Made by a program: the position numbers and the translations under genes. Shown in pieces: positions 23,633-36,299 of a DNA stretch of 64,000 nt. Origin of the DNA: Chenopodium formosanum (taxonomy: Eukaryota; Streptophyta; Magnoliopsida; Caryophyllales; Amaranthaceae); NCBI GenBank assembly GCA_024500155.1, contig CM044863.1, positions 7,433,501 to 7,497,500 on the forward strand. Direction: 5' to 3'. Position 1 is the stretch's first letter. Each line of letters begins with the position of its first letter. A model generated the notes under the pieces. The model saw only the letters and a program-made list of their open reading frames with translations. It had not been told where the DNA came from and searched no databases.

Positions 23633-25498
23633 TCTATCAATTTAAAGGTATAACTCCCTATCTACTAAATATACCAGTTAATTTTCAGTTAATTATTCTC
23701 CATATCTTAACTAATATAATCTTAAACATGTTATAAATGCAGGTGAATGCGCTTTATATATCTTTGTAACTAAACGAACAAGGTTAATTGTTCTAAATCT
23801 TTGTAACGCCTTTTCGGTTAAGCACACATTTAGATTTTGTTGAAAGTGCAACTATTTATTGCTAATTACTATGGTTATATTATGTACTATATTACTTATG
23901 TAACTTTTGCATGTAATTGTTTTATGCACTATTCAATTTACTTATTCCATCCTAGGTAACTTGAAATTGGTAACACAAAAATAGCAAAATCCTAGGTTTT
24001 CCAACCATATAGCCCAAAAAATTGTTTCTGATTTTATAAAAGGCAAATCTTATCTTTACTTTTTGGATTACACCTTTACTTTTACAGTTGTATTGCAGTA
24101 AAACCTCATTCATTCTATTATCCACAAAACAAATGTCCTGATTTACTTTTCCTGCACACACCTTATTAACTGCTGGTCAATACTATGTTACACCTTAATC
24201 TACTAAAAAATTTAGAATTCCTACACAGCAGGTTCCCTGCCATTTTCTTACTTTATACACTTCATTATCTACTGGACAATAAAACGCTTCAAAGCATAGT
24301 AGAATACATTAGACATTACAAGGAACCTCATGTTAAATCTAAAAGACTCTTCTGCTATTAAAGATGCTAACATTTCACAGTGAACATTTACTTCACACTT
24401 TACTCTCTGTCACTTTGATTCTCTATTGCCGTGTGCTAGCAATAACTGCTTGCAAGTCCACCTTAACAAGGTATGTCCATATATGCTTTTGCTCTTCAAT
24501 TTAACTCCAGCTTTTTCATTTTTTTAAAAAAAATATTTTCAGCTTAACAATGGCATGCTGGTTTCTATAGTCAAATGGCAATAGTAGACCACAGACACTA
24601 GCTCCTGCTTACTTGCTAGAACCATTATCATACCATCTTAGCTAAATACCATGTTTTAAATTATATGGCACATAAATATAATTGGCATAGCAATCTGAAT
24701 TTATTTTCAGGTTGATCAAATACTAAATTTGAACAATGTGCAATGCATAGCTTTCTAGATTCGAATGTCACATTTTATAGACCATTCACCATACATTATA
24801 TTAAAATGCTGATTTGTACCCTTTACTCTAACTCTTGATAGTACCTTGTATTCTCTAATATAAATGCTATCCTTATAAAATAAGCTCATTCTAGTACACT
24901 TAGTTGTAGAGCTTTGTTTTACTAAGGCTACAGATTTATTTCATACTAGACTTGGTTGCTAAGATGCTAATAATTCATGGACTTTACATGAACTGCTTAA
25001 TTTGTGCTCAATATCAGCTACCCATATTAAGTCTGACTTATTTGAATTACAGCACAATGCCTTGTAATAGTCAGGGTTATCTTTATTTTCAATTTCACAT
25101 GGTAAACATGCATTTTTGTTCAACCTTAAACAGAATAGCTTAGTTTTTCATATAAAGTGGAAAAGAATTCACAAAACAGATTAGTTTAATATATATAGTG
25201 AAAAAGAAAGAACTAATGCTTACCAAACATAAAGACAATAGATAGATTCACACAACACCAAATATATAGCTACTACTACTTAGAGAATACAACTTATAAC
25301 AATAATAACTACTACTTAAAAAATCCAAAGACAGAGTACAAATTGATAACATAGCAATAGATAACTGCTACTACTTTGAAAATCCAACTTATAGTTGGTA
25401 ATACATAACAACATCAATAATAAAGTGCTATTACTTAAGAACTAACTATAATAAGCTTAGAAGCCTAGAATAAGTGTGGATATAAATTGATTGTTCCC
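23633..25498. other. Gene-free AT-rich spacer in the Helitron
   Basis: No credible ORF, repeat or RNA gene is seen. The right part (25,150-25,498) is probably the 3' UTR of the minus-strand gene at 25,499. Confidence 0.55.
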
Positions 25499-25798
25499 TT
25501 AGAAAGAACCACCATAGGAAGCATCACTCTCTGGTGAATATGAAGGGCTTGAATGGTGGTGGATATCATCACAAGTATAATTAAAGTTTAACTTGCTGGT
25601 CCCCTCTTTTGGAGTTTCTTTCTTTGGACTTGGCTGCTTATCTTCCGGCTCAAAGCAAAGCGCCTGCACCACTGCTTCTAAATTCTCCACCTTTTGCTCA
25701 AGAGCAGCAACCCTTTCCTCCAAAGACCCTGAGTTTGGCTGGTTGGGAAGGTCAGCTTGCTTAGTGCTTTCCATCTTAGCCTTGCCTTTGCTGGCCAT
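25499..25798 (-). CDS. Hypothetical coiled-coil protein, Helitron cargo
   Basis: 99 codons, single exon, no stops. It starts MASKGKAKMESTKQADLPNQ; the first nine residues are Lys-rich. A clear heptad repeat follows at about residues 27-46 (SLEERVAALEQKVENLEAVV), a short dimerising coiled coil. The tail is Pro/Lys- then Ser/Tyr-rich, with HHHSSPSYSPESD. It is on the strand opposite Rep. I know no named family, and function is unknown. An intact frame in a decayed element suggests it is short enough to escape damage or was acquired late. Confidence 0.55.
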   Translation of the reverse strand: MASKGKAKMESTKQADLPNQPNSGSLEERVAALEQKVENLEAVVQALCFEPEDKQPSPKKETPKEGTSKLNFNYTCDDIHHHSSPSYSPESDASYGGSF

Positions 25799-26065
25799 TG
25801 TTATCTACTTAGTTTTGAAAACACTAAGATTAAATACTGGTCAACAAAATGAAAGAAAAGCTTGTGATTTTATGAAGACTTACCTTCCTTTTATATATGA
25901 CTAGGTCACACTTTATTACCTGGAAGTTAAAACTATGCCCTGCTGCAGTTATTTATTCATACCTAGATTTTCCCATGTGCCTTAGCATTGAAGTGTGACA
26001 CAAAAGAAAAAAACTCATTAGAATTATAATACATGTAACAACTCTTTTTACATTAATGCCCACAG

Positions 26066-27957
26066 ATGAAACCCGACCACACATCCTTGGACAAGCTTTC
26101 ACCAATAACAAAAGCATACAAAGTGCGAGTCACTGTTAAAGAAAAGTCTCCAATTCGATCTCCTCCTAACAAAAAAAGGTTCCAAAAACTGGTTTTTGAA
26201 GATGAAAAGGTATATGCCAACATTTACACTTCTTCTGTTCACATTTGTAGTTCAATGCTACTTAACATGAATTTATTTGTCTTGCATTACAGGGACACAA
26301 CATGAAAGCTACTTTGTTTGGAGATGAATGTGACCACTTCCAAAAAGTCTTTGAATACAAAAAAAAGTATGAAATTGCTAATTCTCCAGTCAGAACAGTG
26401 AACCCCAAATTCAGTTCATTCCCAAGAGAATGTGAGCTGACCTTTGGAGGCATGACTAGGATCCAAGATGTTGATCGAACCGAGGGGCCTGTTTTGCCAG
26501 AATACATTCCTATTGCTGATGTTCCTAAGACAAGTAGTCAAGAAGACTGGTTTGGTAAGCTGCTTGTATTTTCTAAATTACATGTTCCTGCCTCAAAACA
26601 TATCATCTTTAAGCATAATGAGCTCAATGGTTGTTGTTTGCTAGATTTGCTAGGTGTGGTAGTCCACATGGAAGATGTGCGCCAAGTGACATACAAGTCA
26701 GGTAGGGTTGCTGATGTGCGCGATATCAGCATTGTTGATGAAAGGTAACAAATCTATTACCACACTAACAACACCTCTAACAATATACCTGCAACAATAT
26801 ACTAATCTACTATTCCTTGCATTTGCAGCACTGGTACTAGACCCATGATCATCTTAGCATTGGGGTCAGCTTGCAACTTCAGACTATGAACTCCTCAAAG
26901 ATTGGGCATCCAATCCCTTGGTTGTAAGCTTAACTTCTCTGAAGCCTGCAACTCACAAAGGTTATACACATTTACACTATCTATTAATTTATATGTTCTG
27001 CCAAATCAAGTTGTTGATGCTATCTTCACAGGCTTTTCTCTTCAATCAAGCATGTCTACAACAATTGACCCAGCCCCTGTTCGTGAAAAAGTTGAGGCTT
27101 TAAGAGCTTGGTAAATAAACAAACTAAGTACTCATGATCATTCCTCAAATTACATTGCATCATAGAAACTTATTTTAAGCTCCCTTGATTAAACACATCC
27201 AGATGTCATTGCTGACTACTTGGAAAGGCAACTTGAATTCATGACTGTTGGTGCTGAACCAGTTCCTACGACACTTGATCAAATCATCAGTAAAACTGTG
27301 AGCCTCTATGTCAGCTACTCCCTATCCCATTCCCACTAATACTTACTTTGTTATCTCACACCTATTCATCTAGGTTGACAACACTGTCCAAGAAGAAGTG
27401 TACACAATCACAGTCACAATTCCAGATGCACAATTAAGCAACATCATTGCTTATATTGGCTGTGATGGTTGTGGTAAACGATGTGGCATTGCTGCAAATG
27501 TGCCATTTTTCTGCCCACATTGCCCTAACAAAAAATGCACTTCCACTGAAAGGTACACTTTCTTTTTCAGCATCCTTATATTGTGCAACCAGGACCCTTC
27601 CCAATTAAAATACACTGACACCGATACATTGCAGAGTCAATTTTACCTTTGATGCAGCAGACAACACTGGAACTTTTCGTCTGACTGCTTTTGGTCCTGT
27701 ATGTGAACAAATCCTCCAACTGCCTACATTAGAAATCTTTGAGAGGAAAATCAAGGTTCCTATTTAATCATACAAATACCTTATTCAGTACCATCTCCTA
27801 TTTATATCTATTTTTGAAATGACACTTTCTTCTATTTCTCTCAGGATTATTGGAGTGACTTTGATCACCTTGCTGCAGCTCTGAAAACCACACCAATGCA
27901 CATCATACTTCACCTAGCACAGTCATTAAACAGGGTAGGGGTGCTTAGGTGGGTAGT
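26066..27957 (+). pseudogene. RPA70-like single-strand-DNA-binding protein, Helitron-encoded
   Basis: Replication protein A large subunit binds ssDNA through OB folds; plant Helitrons often carry RPA70-like genes, presumably for transposition. Exons: 26,066-26,209, 26,293-26,554, 26,645-26,744, from 26,829, about 27,032-27,111, about 27,203-27,298, about 27,375-27,552, about 27,635-27,754, and from 27,846. Recognisable parts are NMKATLFGDECDHF, YEIANSPVRTVNPKF and DLLGVVVHMEDV (OB fold, then OB-fold entry), and a zinc ribbon CDGCGKRCGIAANVPFFCPH with a following CPNKKC, as in RPA70 DNA-binding domain C. In the exon from 26,829 a 2-bp loss shifts the frame: LALGS continues as SDYELLKDWASNPLVVSLT in another frame. 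The first exon begins just after an acceptor-like ccacag, so the true 5' end may be further upstream. Confidence 0.85.
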
Positions 27958-27959
27958 AC

Positions 27960-30220
27960 AGTCAGTTTCCCGCGCCTGAATACCTGATCTACTGATCTAA
28001 GGGCTCGTATCAGAACACATCGTTCCCGATAAGCATTGCTTATCATTTTGAGTAGTGTTCTTGTTTGAGACCTTATTGAATGATGTTAGTATGTTAGCTC
28101 TTCTCTAACCACTTACCAAACATTACTCCTTTTTCTTAGCACTTGAACCTTGCTTTAGTTGCTATAGCTTTATGGACAGCTTACTGTTTTCACCTTGCAT
28201 GCACTTTCACTTAGGCTTACAAACAATGTCTATTTTGCATGCTTAACTAATACATGAATTCAGCAATTCCTTATATTATATACTCTAATGTTTCACAATC
28301 AATGCATGCACTCTGCCAATTAGAAGCATCTGTTAACAATTCTATTGTTTATCCCTTATTACTTGAGATTACACTCACTCATGTAATTAATTCTTGCATA
28401 ACTACACCTATACAAACACTCTAGATCATGAAATAATTTAAGAAAATTACCAAAAAAAAAAGGAAATACTTGTAATTTGTGAATCAGATGTTCAAATTAA
28501 AAACATATTAGCATTTCAATTGTTTTTGTGATTTATTTCCTTACTAATGGTCAATCATCATACTTTTTCCATTCAAAATTCACACAATATCACATTATTT
28601 TACATCACTGATTTTGGTTTCCTTTCTTAAAAATTTATTTTAGTGAATTTGTAACAATTGTTTTAATGAAATTTAATGTGTAAAAAAACCCAAATTCATC
28701 GTTTTAAATATAAGTATAAGCTGATTTGCTGTGTAGCAAGTGAAGAAATTAGATTTCAATATACAATGCTTTTCTCTATTCTACTTGAGTCCATTAAGAT
28801 ACAGCCACCCATCAGAACCAGAAAAATATTCAAAATGCTACGAAATGTGACTATTGAAGAAATATCTAACCAGAAAATTTCATTAACAGCTTTATCTACT
28901 CAGAGTTAGAAACCTCAGGGAGATATTTGCCATTGTTGTACATTCAATGTTTTTCATTTTAGCTAACACTGCAGTTGATAATTTGCTGCTAATTTAAATG
29001 TATTCTTGGCTCCAAATTATGATCTCTACCATCTGCAATCTAGACTCCTCAAAGTCTTCTCCTTTTTTCTCTAATCTGTAAAATGATTATCTTCTAATTT
29101 AGTTGTATCTGAACATAGTATGTTAAGCCCTCAATCTGGATTTGGTCAATCAAAACTACTATTGGTAATTTGACTAAATAATGAAGCAATTTACTCTTTC
29201 CTTGAAATCCAGTTAAAAAAATACCTTTAAAATTGAAAGGCATAGTGAACTTTGCAATACAAACTCAATGCCAGAATTATGCGAATAAATAAAATCGAGG
29301 GACATTTGATTAACCAATAATTTTGTTCATTGGTTTACAGTAACTAAACTAGCACCCAACACCACAACTCATGTGAGAGATAAACATAAAAACTTAGCAG
29401 TTTACATTACACACTACATCAGCAATTAAAATCATACTCAGCATTATAGTGCAAACAGACTTCCCTCAAAAATATAATTGAACAAGTCAAAATCTGTAGA
29501 TAATTCTACACAAAAACACTTGTCCAGAAGCACACAAAACAAGCTACTAACTACCTAAGAAGTACACAAAGGCTGAGAAACAAATAGTATGTCTATGATC
29601 TCTCGGAAACAATAATCGGACTTTGAGAACAGTGGTATTGCGGGTAATGATATTGTTAAGTAGATGTGTTGTACTAATTTAATTTAGTTTGTGTGTGTAA
29701 ATGCTATGTGTATTTAAAATGGGTATAAATTTTCTTAAGTTAGATTATGGTGCTGGCAGTAAAATGCAAAAAACTTTGTGTTATTTTAAATAAATCGGTT
29801 AAATATCTGCTTTAGTAATTGATTTTTTAGCTTTAAAAAACTTTTAAGTTTTTAAATTTTTGAAAAGTAACAAATATGGATGTATTGTATGTTGTCATAA
29901 ATTTGTGGAGTACGTATTATAGTAATCTAAAATATTGATTTTTGGTTTTTAAAAATTTATTTATCGGAACAAATTTTAAATCGAAAATATGACTAACACA
30001 CGTGTGTGATATTGTGTATATAAGGAATGTTACGAACGACAAATTTCTATTTTTAGAATTTTAAATGGACGTACACTTATAGAATATAAGATATAATCAT
30101 CTAAAGAAATTGAAAAGTTGTAATTTGTAAGTCATAAGTTCTTTTATTCTTTCCAGATTTTGTCATGATTGTTGGACTTCCTCTTCGTTGGTCAGTTGAA
30201 GTACTTCTTTTGTGTGGTGT
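27960..30220. other. Gene-free AT-rich spacer in the Helitron
   Basis: No supported gene. A few short open frames occur, none with domain or codon evidence. Confidence 0.5.
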
Positions 30221-30225
30221 ATAAA

Positions 30226-30690
30226 GGTAGGCTGATTACACTACTAATGGTGTTGTCTAGGAACAACAATTTCTATAAGTTCATGTTCCTTTCCAAGACC
30301 ACAGCCTATAAAAGCCTTAAGCATAATCGATATTGCTTATATATGTGGTGTTATTGTGGGACAAGTAATCTGAAGATACTTGTCTTTTATAGCACCCACA
30401 TGATACAGAATATTTACTTGTAATGCATAGCCTTAATAAGTATGTACATAGAAAAAGATTTAATAAGTGAAGCTGTTACCCAACTGATCCGTCATAAACT
30501 TTCTTTTTCTTTTTCAAAGGTCATCAGAGTCATCATCTTCAAACACGAGTGCTCTGCATTTGCTTTCTTTCTCTTGCTTAACATCTTGCTCTGTCTCAGA
30601 AGCAGCAGTCTCTATGTCAAAGGCGACACCCTTTCCTTTAAGTGCTCCACGATAAGCTGGATCTTTTTCCTTTTGATATTGTGCAAATAA
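30226..30690 (-). pseudogene. Diverged copy of the 3' end of the minus-strand RPA-like gene
   Basis: This ~465-bp segment is a direct repeat of 32,518-32,945; both contain cttaagcata, tatatatgtggtgttatt and acttgtcttttata. On the minus strand at 30,522-30,660 a frame reads LKGKGVAFDIETAAS, then KEKGV-like and ESKCRALVFEDDDSDDL, matching the C-terminus LVFHDDDSDDF of the gene at 32,811. No start or upstream exon is present. It is a duplicated tail. Confidence 0.75.
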
Positions 30691-30963
30691 GGAAATTTAC
30701 AAAAAGCGACTTTCTATTTTTGTATTTTTTAATGTATATGCCAGTGCTAGAATCTAGGAAGTCATAAAGTGTTTCCTCTTTCAAGATTTATGTCATGATT
30801 GTTTCACTTGCTTTTGATTGGTCAATGTGTGTACTTATATTGCATGGTATATAGTGTTTGCTTTGTTGCTGTTCTATCTTTCATCTCCAATTGTAATCAT
30901 TTTTTTTTTGTCTTAAAAGTTTAACTTTTTTCTTTCTTGAATTTTAATTTGTAACCCATAACA

Positions 30964-31566
30964 ATGGCAAGTACGGATAGTACCGCCACCTCTGGTAAAG
31001 CCTTTTCACCACCAATCTGGAGGCCGAATGAAACGAAATTAAAAGAATAAAACGTTGCAAGTTTTCGTTTGTATGTTATAGAAATGAAGAAGAAGATGAA
31101 TAGTCACCTGGAATTTCTGGAACAGGGGCTTTCAAAGGTTGAGAGCAAAAAAGAAAAAGGAGAAACAAGCAATAAAAGGAAATGGGAAGTGGTAAGGGAT
31201 GGTTGTGGAGAATGGCCAATTATCATTGTCGAATCTGACAATGATGAAGCTGAAACGAAACCTAAGGAAGGAGTTGGTGCAGAAGAGAAAATGGAGGAAA
31301 GTGAAGAAGAAGATGAGACTGACGAAGATGAAGAGACCGAGAAAGACGAATCGACTGATGAGAACCCAAAAAGTGATGTGAATTCTGATTCAGAAACTGG
31401 GAGTGAGAAAGAAGTTGTTGTCAATTCAGATGAATTATCTGAATCAAGCGGCGAAAGCTATTATGATGATGATACTGGTTCGGATTCTGGATTTGGGAAC
31501 GACCATGGAGCAAATCAAGAAACAAGCGAAGATTCTTCCATGTTTCGTATGAAAATTTCTGACTAA
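30964..31566 (+). pseudogene. Acidic, low-complexity protein, one in-frame stop
   Basis: ATG at 30,964 starts MASTDSTATSGKAFSPPIWR. The frame meets TAA at 31,048-31,050 and then stays open for 172 codons to 31,566. The downstream part has a basic KWEVV region, then a long Glu/Asp/Ser stretch (EESEEEDETDEDEETEKDES) and a Ser/Asp-rich C-terminus. A single CAA-to-TAA change would explain the stop. It resembles the charged tails of chromatin or transcription proteins only in composition; I recognise no domain. If translation starts at 31,069 (MYVIEMKKK), a shorter intact protein is possible. Confidence 0.5.
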
Positions 31567-32517
31567 TTACATTATGTCTGCTGTTGAAGGCTTTTTTTAG
31601 GGCTAAATTGTAGTAGTGGTAGGATTAACAAAAGCTTTGTTGGAGGTTTTTTGGCTTGTTAGGTTATGGTGGGACAGTATGTAGGCACATCTAGCTGATC
31701 TTAGGTTTGTTTGTGGGATTTTCGGAGTGTTAGATCTCCTTAACTAATTAGTTGATGCTAGCATTATAACTAATGTAATTAGCAAAGCGGAATAGTAGGT
31801 TGTAATTAGTATAAAATAAGATTTTGGTTTATATATGAAGAATATATGAAATCGATTATATATTTTTTTGTTTTGTGTGGTTGTTTATTCGTTATGTTAT
31901 GCTGCTTATAGTTATGCTTTGTATAAATTAAAAGATTCATCAAATTTTGGAAATTTGAAGAAGATAAGTTTTGCATGGATTTGTTGTCTAAATCATTTGA
32001 TGATGTTGTAGTTGATTCTAAACTTGAGGAGAAAATAAGTAAGATAGCTTCACTTTTAGATGATTCATTTTGCAAAAGTGGGTTTTTATTGTAATATCTT
32101 CTTTGAATGCACTTATTAATTAAGGTAGAATTATTCATAACATTACAATCGCAATGTAGAGATTTGTTGATTTCAAAATATATATGCAAATATATAAAAC
32201 AGGAATTAATTTGATAGATGCATTTTAAGTACATGAAAATAAACAAACATTCAAAGTACTAAACCATACTAATATATCACATTAGCTTGATTTTATAAGT
32301 AGAAAATCACTGATTACAATAAAGGGAACATAAGGGCTAAGTTCCTTTGATGTTCTAAATACATAGTGCTTGAGAAATTTTAGTCAAGTAATCAGACAAA
32401 AAAAGATTAATCTAGGAAGTAGTGTTACGTAGGAACAAGTATTCTAGGAGACCTGTTCCTACATAAAACCATAATGCTTGATTGATTTTGTAGCTAAGTG
32501 TAACCAATCAAACAACA
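31567..32517. other. Gene-free spacer in the Helitron
   Basis: No supported gene. The left ~200 bp are likely the 3' UTR of the acidic gene. Confidence 0.45.
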
Positions 32518-32945
32518 AAAGTTAGGTTGATTACATATTGGTGTTGTTTAGGAACAGGTATTTTTGTGAAACCTGTTCTTTTCTAAGACCATAGCCTTTA
32601 AAAGCCTTAAGCATAGCCGATATTGTGCTTATATATGTGGTGTTATTCTGAGACAAGTAATGTGAAGATACTTGTCTTTTATAATAGCCACATGATGTAA
32701 GGTATTTACTTGTAATGCAAATTTCTAATTAGTATGTACATAGAAAAAAATTTAGTAGATGAAGTTGTTATCCAACTGATCTGTCATGAGTCTTATTTCT
32801 GTTTCTTCATTCAAAAGTCATCTGAATCATCATCATGAAACACAAGTGTTCGACGCTTGCTATCTTTCTCTTCCTTAATAGGCTTGGTTATTCCAACAGA
32901 AGCAATTGCTGTGTCATAATCAATTCCTTTTCCTTTTAGTGCTAC
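32518..32945. repeat. Second copy of the 465-bp direct repeat
   Basis: Matches 30,226-30,690 along most of its length, with small indels. It includes the 3' end and downstream flank of the minus-strand RPA-like gene. Confidence 0.8.
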
Positions 32946-33960
32946 TTGAATAGCTTGATCTTTCTCTTTTTCCTTGATGAGATTTGCATTCTTGATTGCT
33001 GAAGGTGTTGCATGGTCAATAACATCCTTTGCTGGTGTAGTGGGATTGAAGTTGCTGTCGGAATCAAGCCTCTTTCTTTTCTGTCCAATATCTTCTATGG
33101 TAGATTGAGTTGCTTTTCCAACTGCAGCTATTGCTTCTGCAGCTAAGCAAGCATCTTCCTCTTCTTGGCTGAAGATCTCTAAGTCATATGCAGCAACCGT
33201 TTCTTTCTTGATGGGTCTTGCTGATAGTTTCTTTGTTTTTGGCTGCATATTCAGTGTTCTGTTCAAAGTCAGCATCTTTGGCATCAACTGTTGCAGCTAC
33301 ATTCTTAGCCCCAGACCCTGTAGCAGCATTTGTGGAGCTGTTTCCTGCAACATTAGGTGTGATTGTGTCTTCCATTTCTACACCCTTTAGACCCCATTGC
33401 AGAACGTTGTTCTGTTCTAAAGCAGTTGTAGGACCAATCTTTATCAAAAAGTAGGTAGTCGATAGTCTATCAGCTATCTTAGTTAATACTGGTAATAACT
33501 TTTAAAACAAATCAAGGAGCACTCAGGATTGTTAACTGGCAATATGGATTGTGAATCACTTACTGTTGCCTTCATGTGATAGATCTGTTCAGCTGATAAT
33601 CCAAAGAGTGGGATGCAGTTTTCAGTAAATGTTGTAAGCTGCAATGCTCCAATACCATCTGAGAAAGTTAATGTAATAGTCGCCCTGCACAATTCAAGAA
33701 ATTAGTGTTAGCTTTCAGTAACTATTATGCTTTACTATCTGTATCAGCTAATGTAAAGAGTGAATGCCATTTACCGGTGAGTAGCAAATATTTCTTTTTT
33801 TGTCACAGGCTATGCAAGTATAGACTGTTCCAAGAGGGAACTGTGTTCGCTTTCCACAGTAAGAACAGCCTATATACGCTCTAAGCCTGTCATATTGAAT
33901 ATCAGATGCTACAACTCTAAGCCAATACACTTCTTGTATTCAATGGCATCTTTCACTAGT
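32811..33960 (-). pseudogene. Second RPA70-like gene, C-terminal part, minus strand
   Basis: The 5' exon here (about 33,775-33,960) encodes a zinc ribbon like that of RPA70 domain C: VASDIQYDRLRAYIGCSYC, GKRTQFPLGTVYTCIACDKK. The next exon (from 33,684) reads RATITLTFSDGIGALQLTTF, CIPLFGLSAEQIYHMKA, and the next KIADRLSTTYFLIKIGPTTA. The linker has KKETVAAYDLEIFSQEEEDA and a nuclear-signal-like GQKRKRLDSD, and it ends RRTLVFHDDDSDDF. Two overlapping frames near 33,190-33,290 show a frameshift. The splice phase between the first two exons does not fit cleanly. OB folds A and B are not visible upstream, so the gene is truncated. It is divergent from the plus-strand RPA gene at 26-28 kb. Confidence 0.8.
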
Positions 33961-33964
33961 GTTG

Positions 33965-34440
33965 CAGTTTCAGATTCATCATCAGCATTGAGTCTTTTCC
34001 TTTTTGATCCAGAATCTCCTGTGGTTGACTGAGCTTCTTTCTGTGTTGCAGCCATTGATTCTGCCAATAAGCAAGCATCTTCCTCTTCTTGGCTAAAGAT
34101 TGATAAGTCATAGGCATGAACTATTTCTTTTTTTATGGTCTTGCTTAGGAGCTGGCTATCTTTGGATGCATATGCATTGCCCTCTTTAGCTTTACCATGT
34201 TCTGTATCAACAATTGCTTCTGCATTTTTGCCATCAGATTTTGCAGAACATGTACAGAACTGCTTCCTGCAACATTAGCTGTGATGGTGTCTTCCATCTC
34301 TACACCTTTTATACCTCATTGCAGCACTTTGTTTTGTTCCAAAGCAGTTGTCGGGCCAATCTTAAGTAAAAAGTATGTGTTCTGCAGCTTATTGGCTATC
34401 TGACCAAACTTTGTGGTGTCATCCTAAAGTATAGATAGAT
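33965..34440 (-). pseudogene. Tandem duplicate of part of the minus-strand RPA-like gene
   Basis: This matches 33,010-33,480 at an offset of about 924 bp; for example aagcatcttcctcttcttgg occurs in both. The frame reads LQNTYFLLKIGPTTALEQNK and then a stop (TGG to TGA-like change) before GIKGVEMEDTITANVAGSSS. Later parts are shifted. It is a broken second copy of the OB-fold end and linker. Confidence 0.8.
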
Positions 34441-35562
34441 TGATAGTTAGTTTTCGAAGCAAGAATTTTGAAGGAATCAAGGGACTATGATTTGGCCATC
34501 TGACACAGGTCAATGTTTGCTATTTTCAAGCTGATTCAAAGCCAACCCACAAGCCTTCACCTAACATATAACCCCCAATATTGCATTGCTCATTAGGATC
34601 TAGGCACAAACTAGCAAGCAGACCTACTCACACTAAAATGGACAGAAAATAAAAAGAAAGAAAACATCATTTAGTTCACAATAGATGACTCAACATCATT
34701 TAGTAATAGGAAGGAGAAATTAATGCTTAAATGGAAAATGACAACAACTACACAACTTGCAAAACGATATGGAGACAACAACCTACATGGCTGTAAGACG
34801 CCGCTGTCAGTTTGACAATGAATATCAAACTGACGACTCTACATATGTAACTATGTACTGATTAGTATATAAACACCAGTGTCAACATTTTGGATATATG
34901 ATGAACTCTTTCAGTCTCTTTAGCACATTCATTGTTTTTCGCTTGTTTCTTATAATTAAAAGACTCAATACATTTTAAATTGAATCAACAATGGAAGCAA
35001 AGCAAGAGTAGAGGTAGAGGATTGTCTCTTAATATCTAACACCAAGTTACAGAAGTATAGAACTGAACGTTTCAGCAGTTCGCGTCTTCTGTTAAACCCA
35101 ACTTCATCGCTCTGCTGTGCTGGGAACAACTAAGACCAAAAATAATTTAATATCTTATCCTAACTTAATAATCTAAATACTATGCCATTCCCCTTATTCA
35201 TCACTTCTCTTCCACATTGAATACTTTGGTTTTATGCTAAAATACATTGTGGCTTTATGACTCGAAAATGAATTAATATATCTCATTCAGCTACTATCAA
35301 ACCAATGAGAAGCATTAATAAATTTAGACAAAATGCATTCAATCTTACACACAATATCCACCATCAGAGGCAGTAAACATTTTGTAAACACATCATCATC
35401 AATAATTCGAATACTTAATTTAAAAGACAAATCATACATCAATTCATCAAACTTTAATACATAATTTTAATCTAAAATATATAAATTGTCTTTACATAAC
35501 TAACAAACCCCTAGATTCATATCTACTAAACCGAACCAAAAAGAAAAAAAAAACTTGAATAC
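34441..35562. other. Gene-free spacer in the Helitron
   Basis: No supported gene or repeat seen. Confidence 0.5.
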
Positions 35563-36270
35563 TTAGCCAGAATCAAAACCATAGGCTTCGTCGTCGCTTT
35601 CAGTCATCTCAAAAGAATGATAATGGTAAGGATAACCATTATCCGCCTCCGAGGAATCGTCCTGCTCCTCTTCCTAGATGACTTGCGGCTGTTGCTGCCC
35701 CTGCTGCTCTCCACCAGCACCCTCAACCCCAACAGCAGGTTCCTCTTGTTCTGCTTCAGCATAGGCAGCCACCGTTGAATCAATTACATGCTTCACTATG
35801 CCTTCATCCTCGCTGATATCCATATCAGCCTCCCCTCCTTCGGCCCCAGCACCAAAAGCCAACTTACCACCACTGCATTGACCCCTAAATTTAGATGGCT
35901 CACCTTGGAAACCTACATATCTTCTCATTCTCACTGGCTCTTCATCAGAATCGCTTTCAACTTTAATTGGTGTATCATAGTTGCTTCCAAGTTTAGGTTC
36001 TTCACCCTTGCTTTCGGGTTTGACCTCCTTACCCTTGCTTCCAAGTTTGACCTCCTTACCCTTGCTCTTCCTACGAGCAACCTCGGCGCACTTAGCTAAT
36101 TGTGCATCACAGTCTTTCATTGCCTCCATCAATTCTTCCAACTTCTTTGTAGCTTCCGTTCGAACATCCGCGGTTGCCACAAATTGGCCGCGTAAATTAT
36201 CTTTGCGCTTCTCTAAAAAATTTCGGTACCAATCATTAAAAATAGTATCATCATCCTCATTTCCAGCCAT
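35563..36270 (-). pseudogene. Charged hypothetical protein, one in-frame stop
   Basis: ATG at 36,270 starts MAGNEDDDTIFNDWYRNFLE. The first 198 codons end in TAG (35,674-35,676), but the frame stays open for 36 more codons (EEEQDDSSEADNGYPYHYHS ... TESDDEAYGFDSG) to TAA at 35,563-35,565. A CAG-to-TAG change explains this. The N-terminal half is helical (residues about 38-70). A three-fold Lys/Glu repeat follows (KGKEVKLGS, KGKEVKPES, KGEEPKLGS), then an acidic half with Gly/Gln-rich GEQQGQQQPQ. No family is recognised. It is on the same strand as the RPA-like and B3-like genes around it. Confidence 0.55.
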
Positions 36271-36299
36271 GGTGGTGATTTGAATTTCAATTGAGAATA

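Noticed and set aside
31104..31424. Ser-rich minus-strand frame
   Set aside because: Antisense of the Glu/Asp-rich acidic gene.
31806..32246. 146-codon minus-strand frame
   Set aside because: AT-rich, Asn/Ile/Tyr-dominated composition typical of chance ORFs; no motif.
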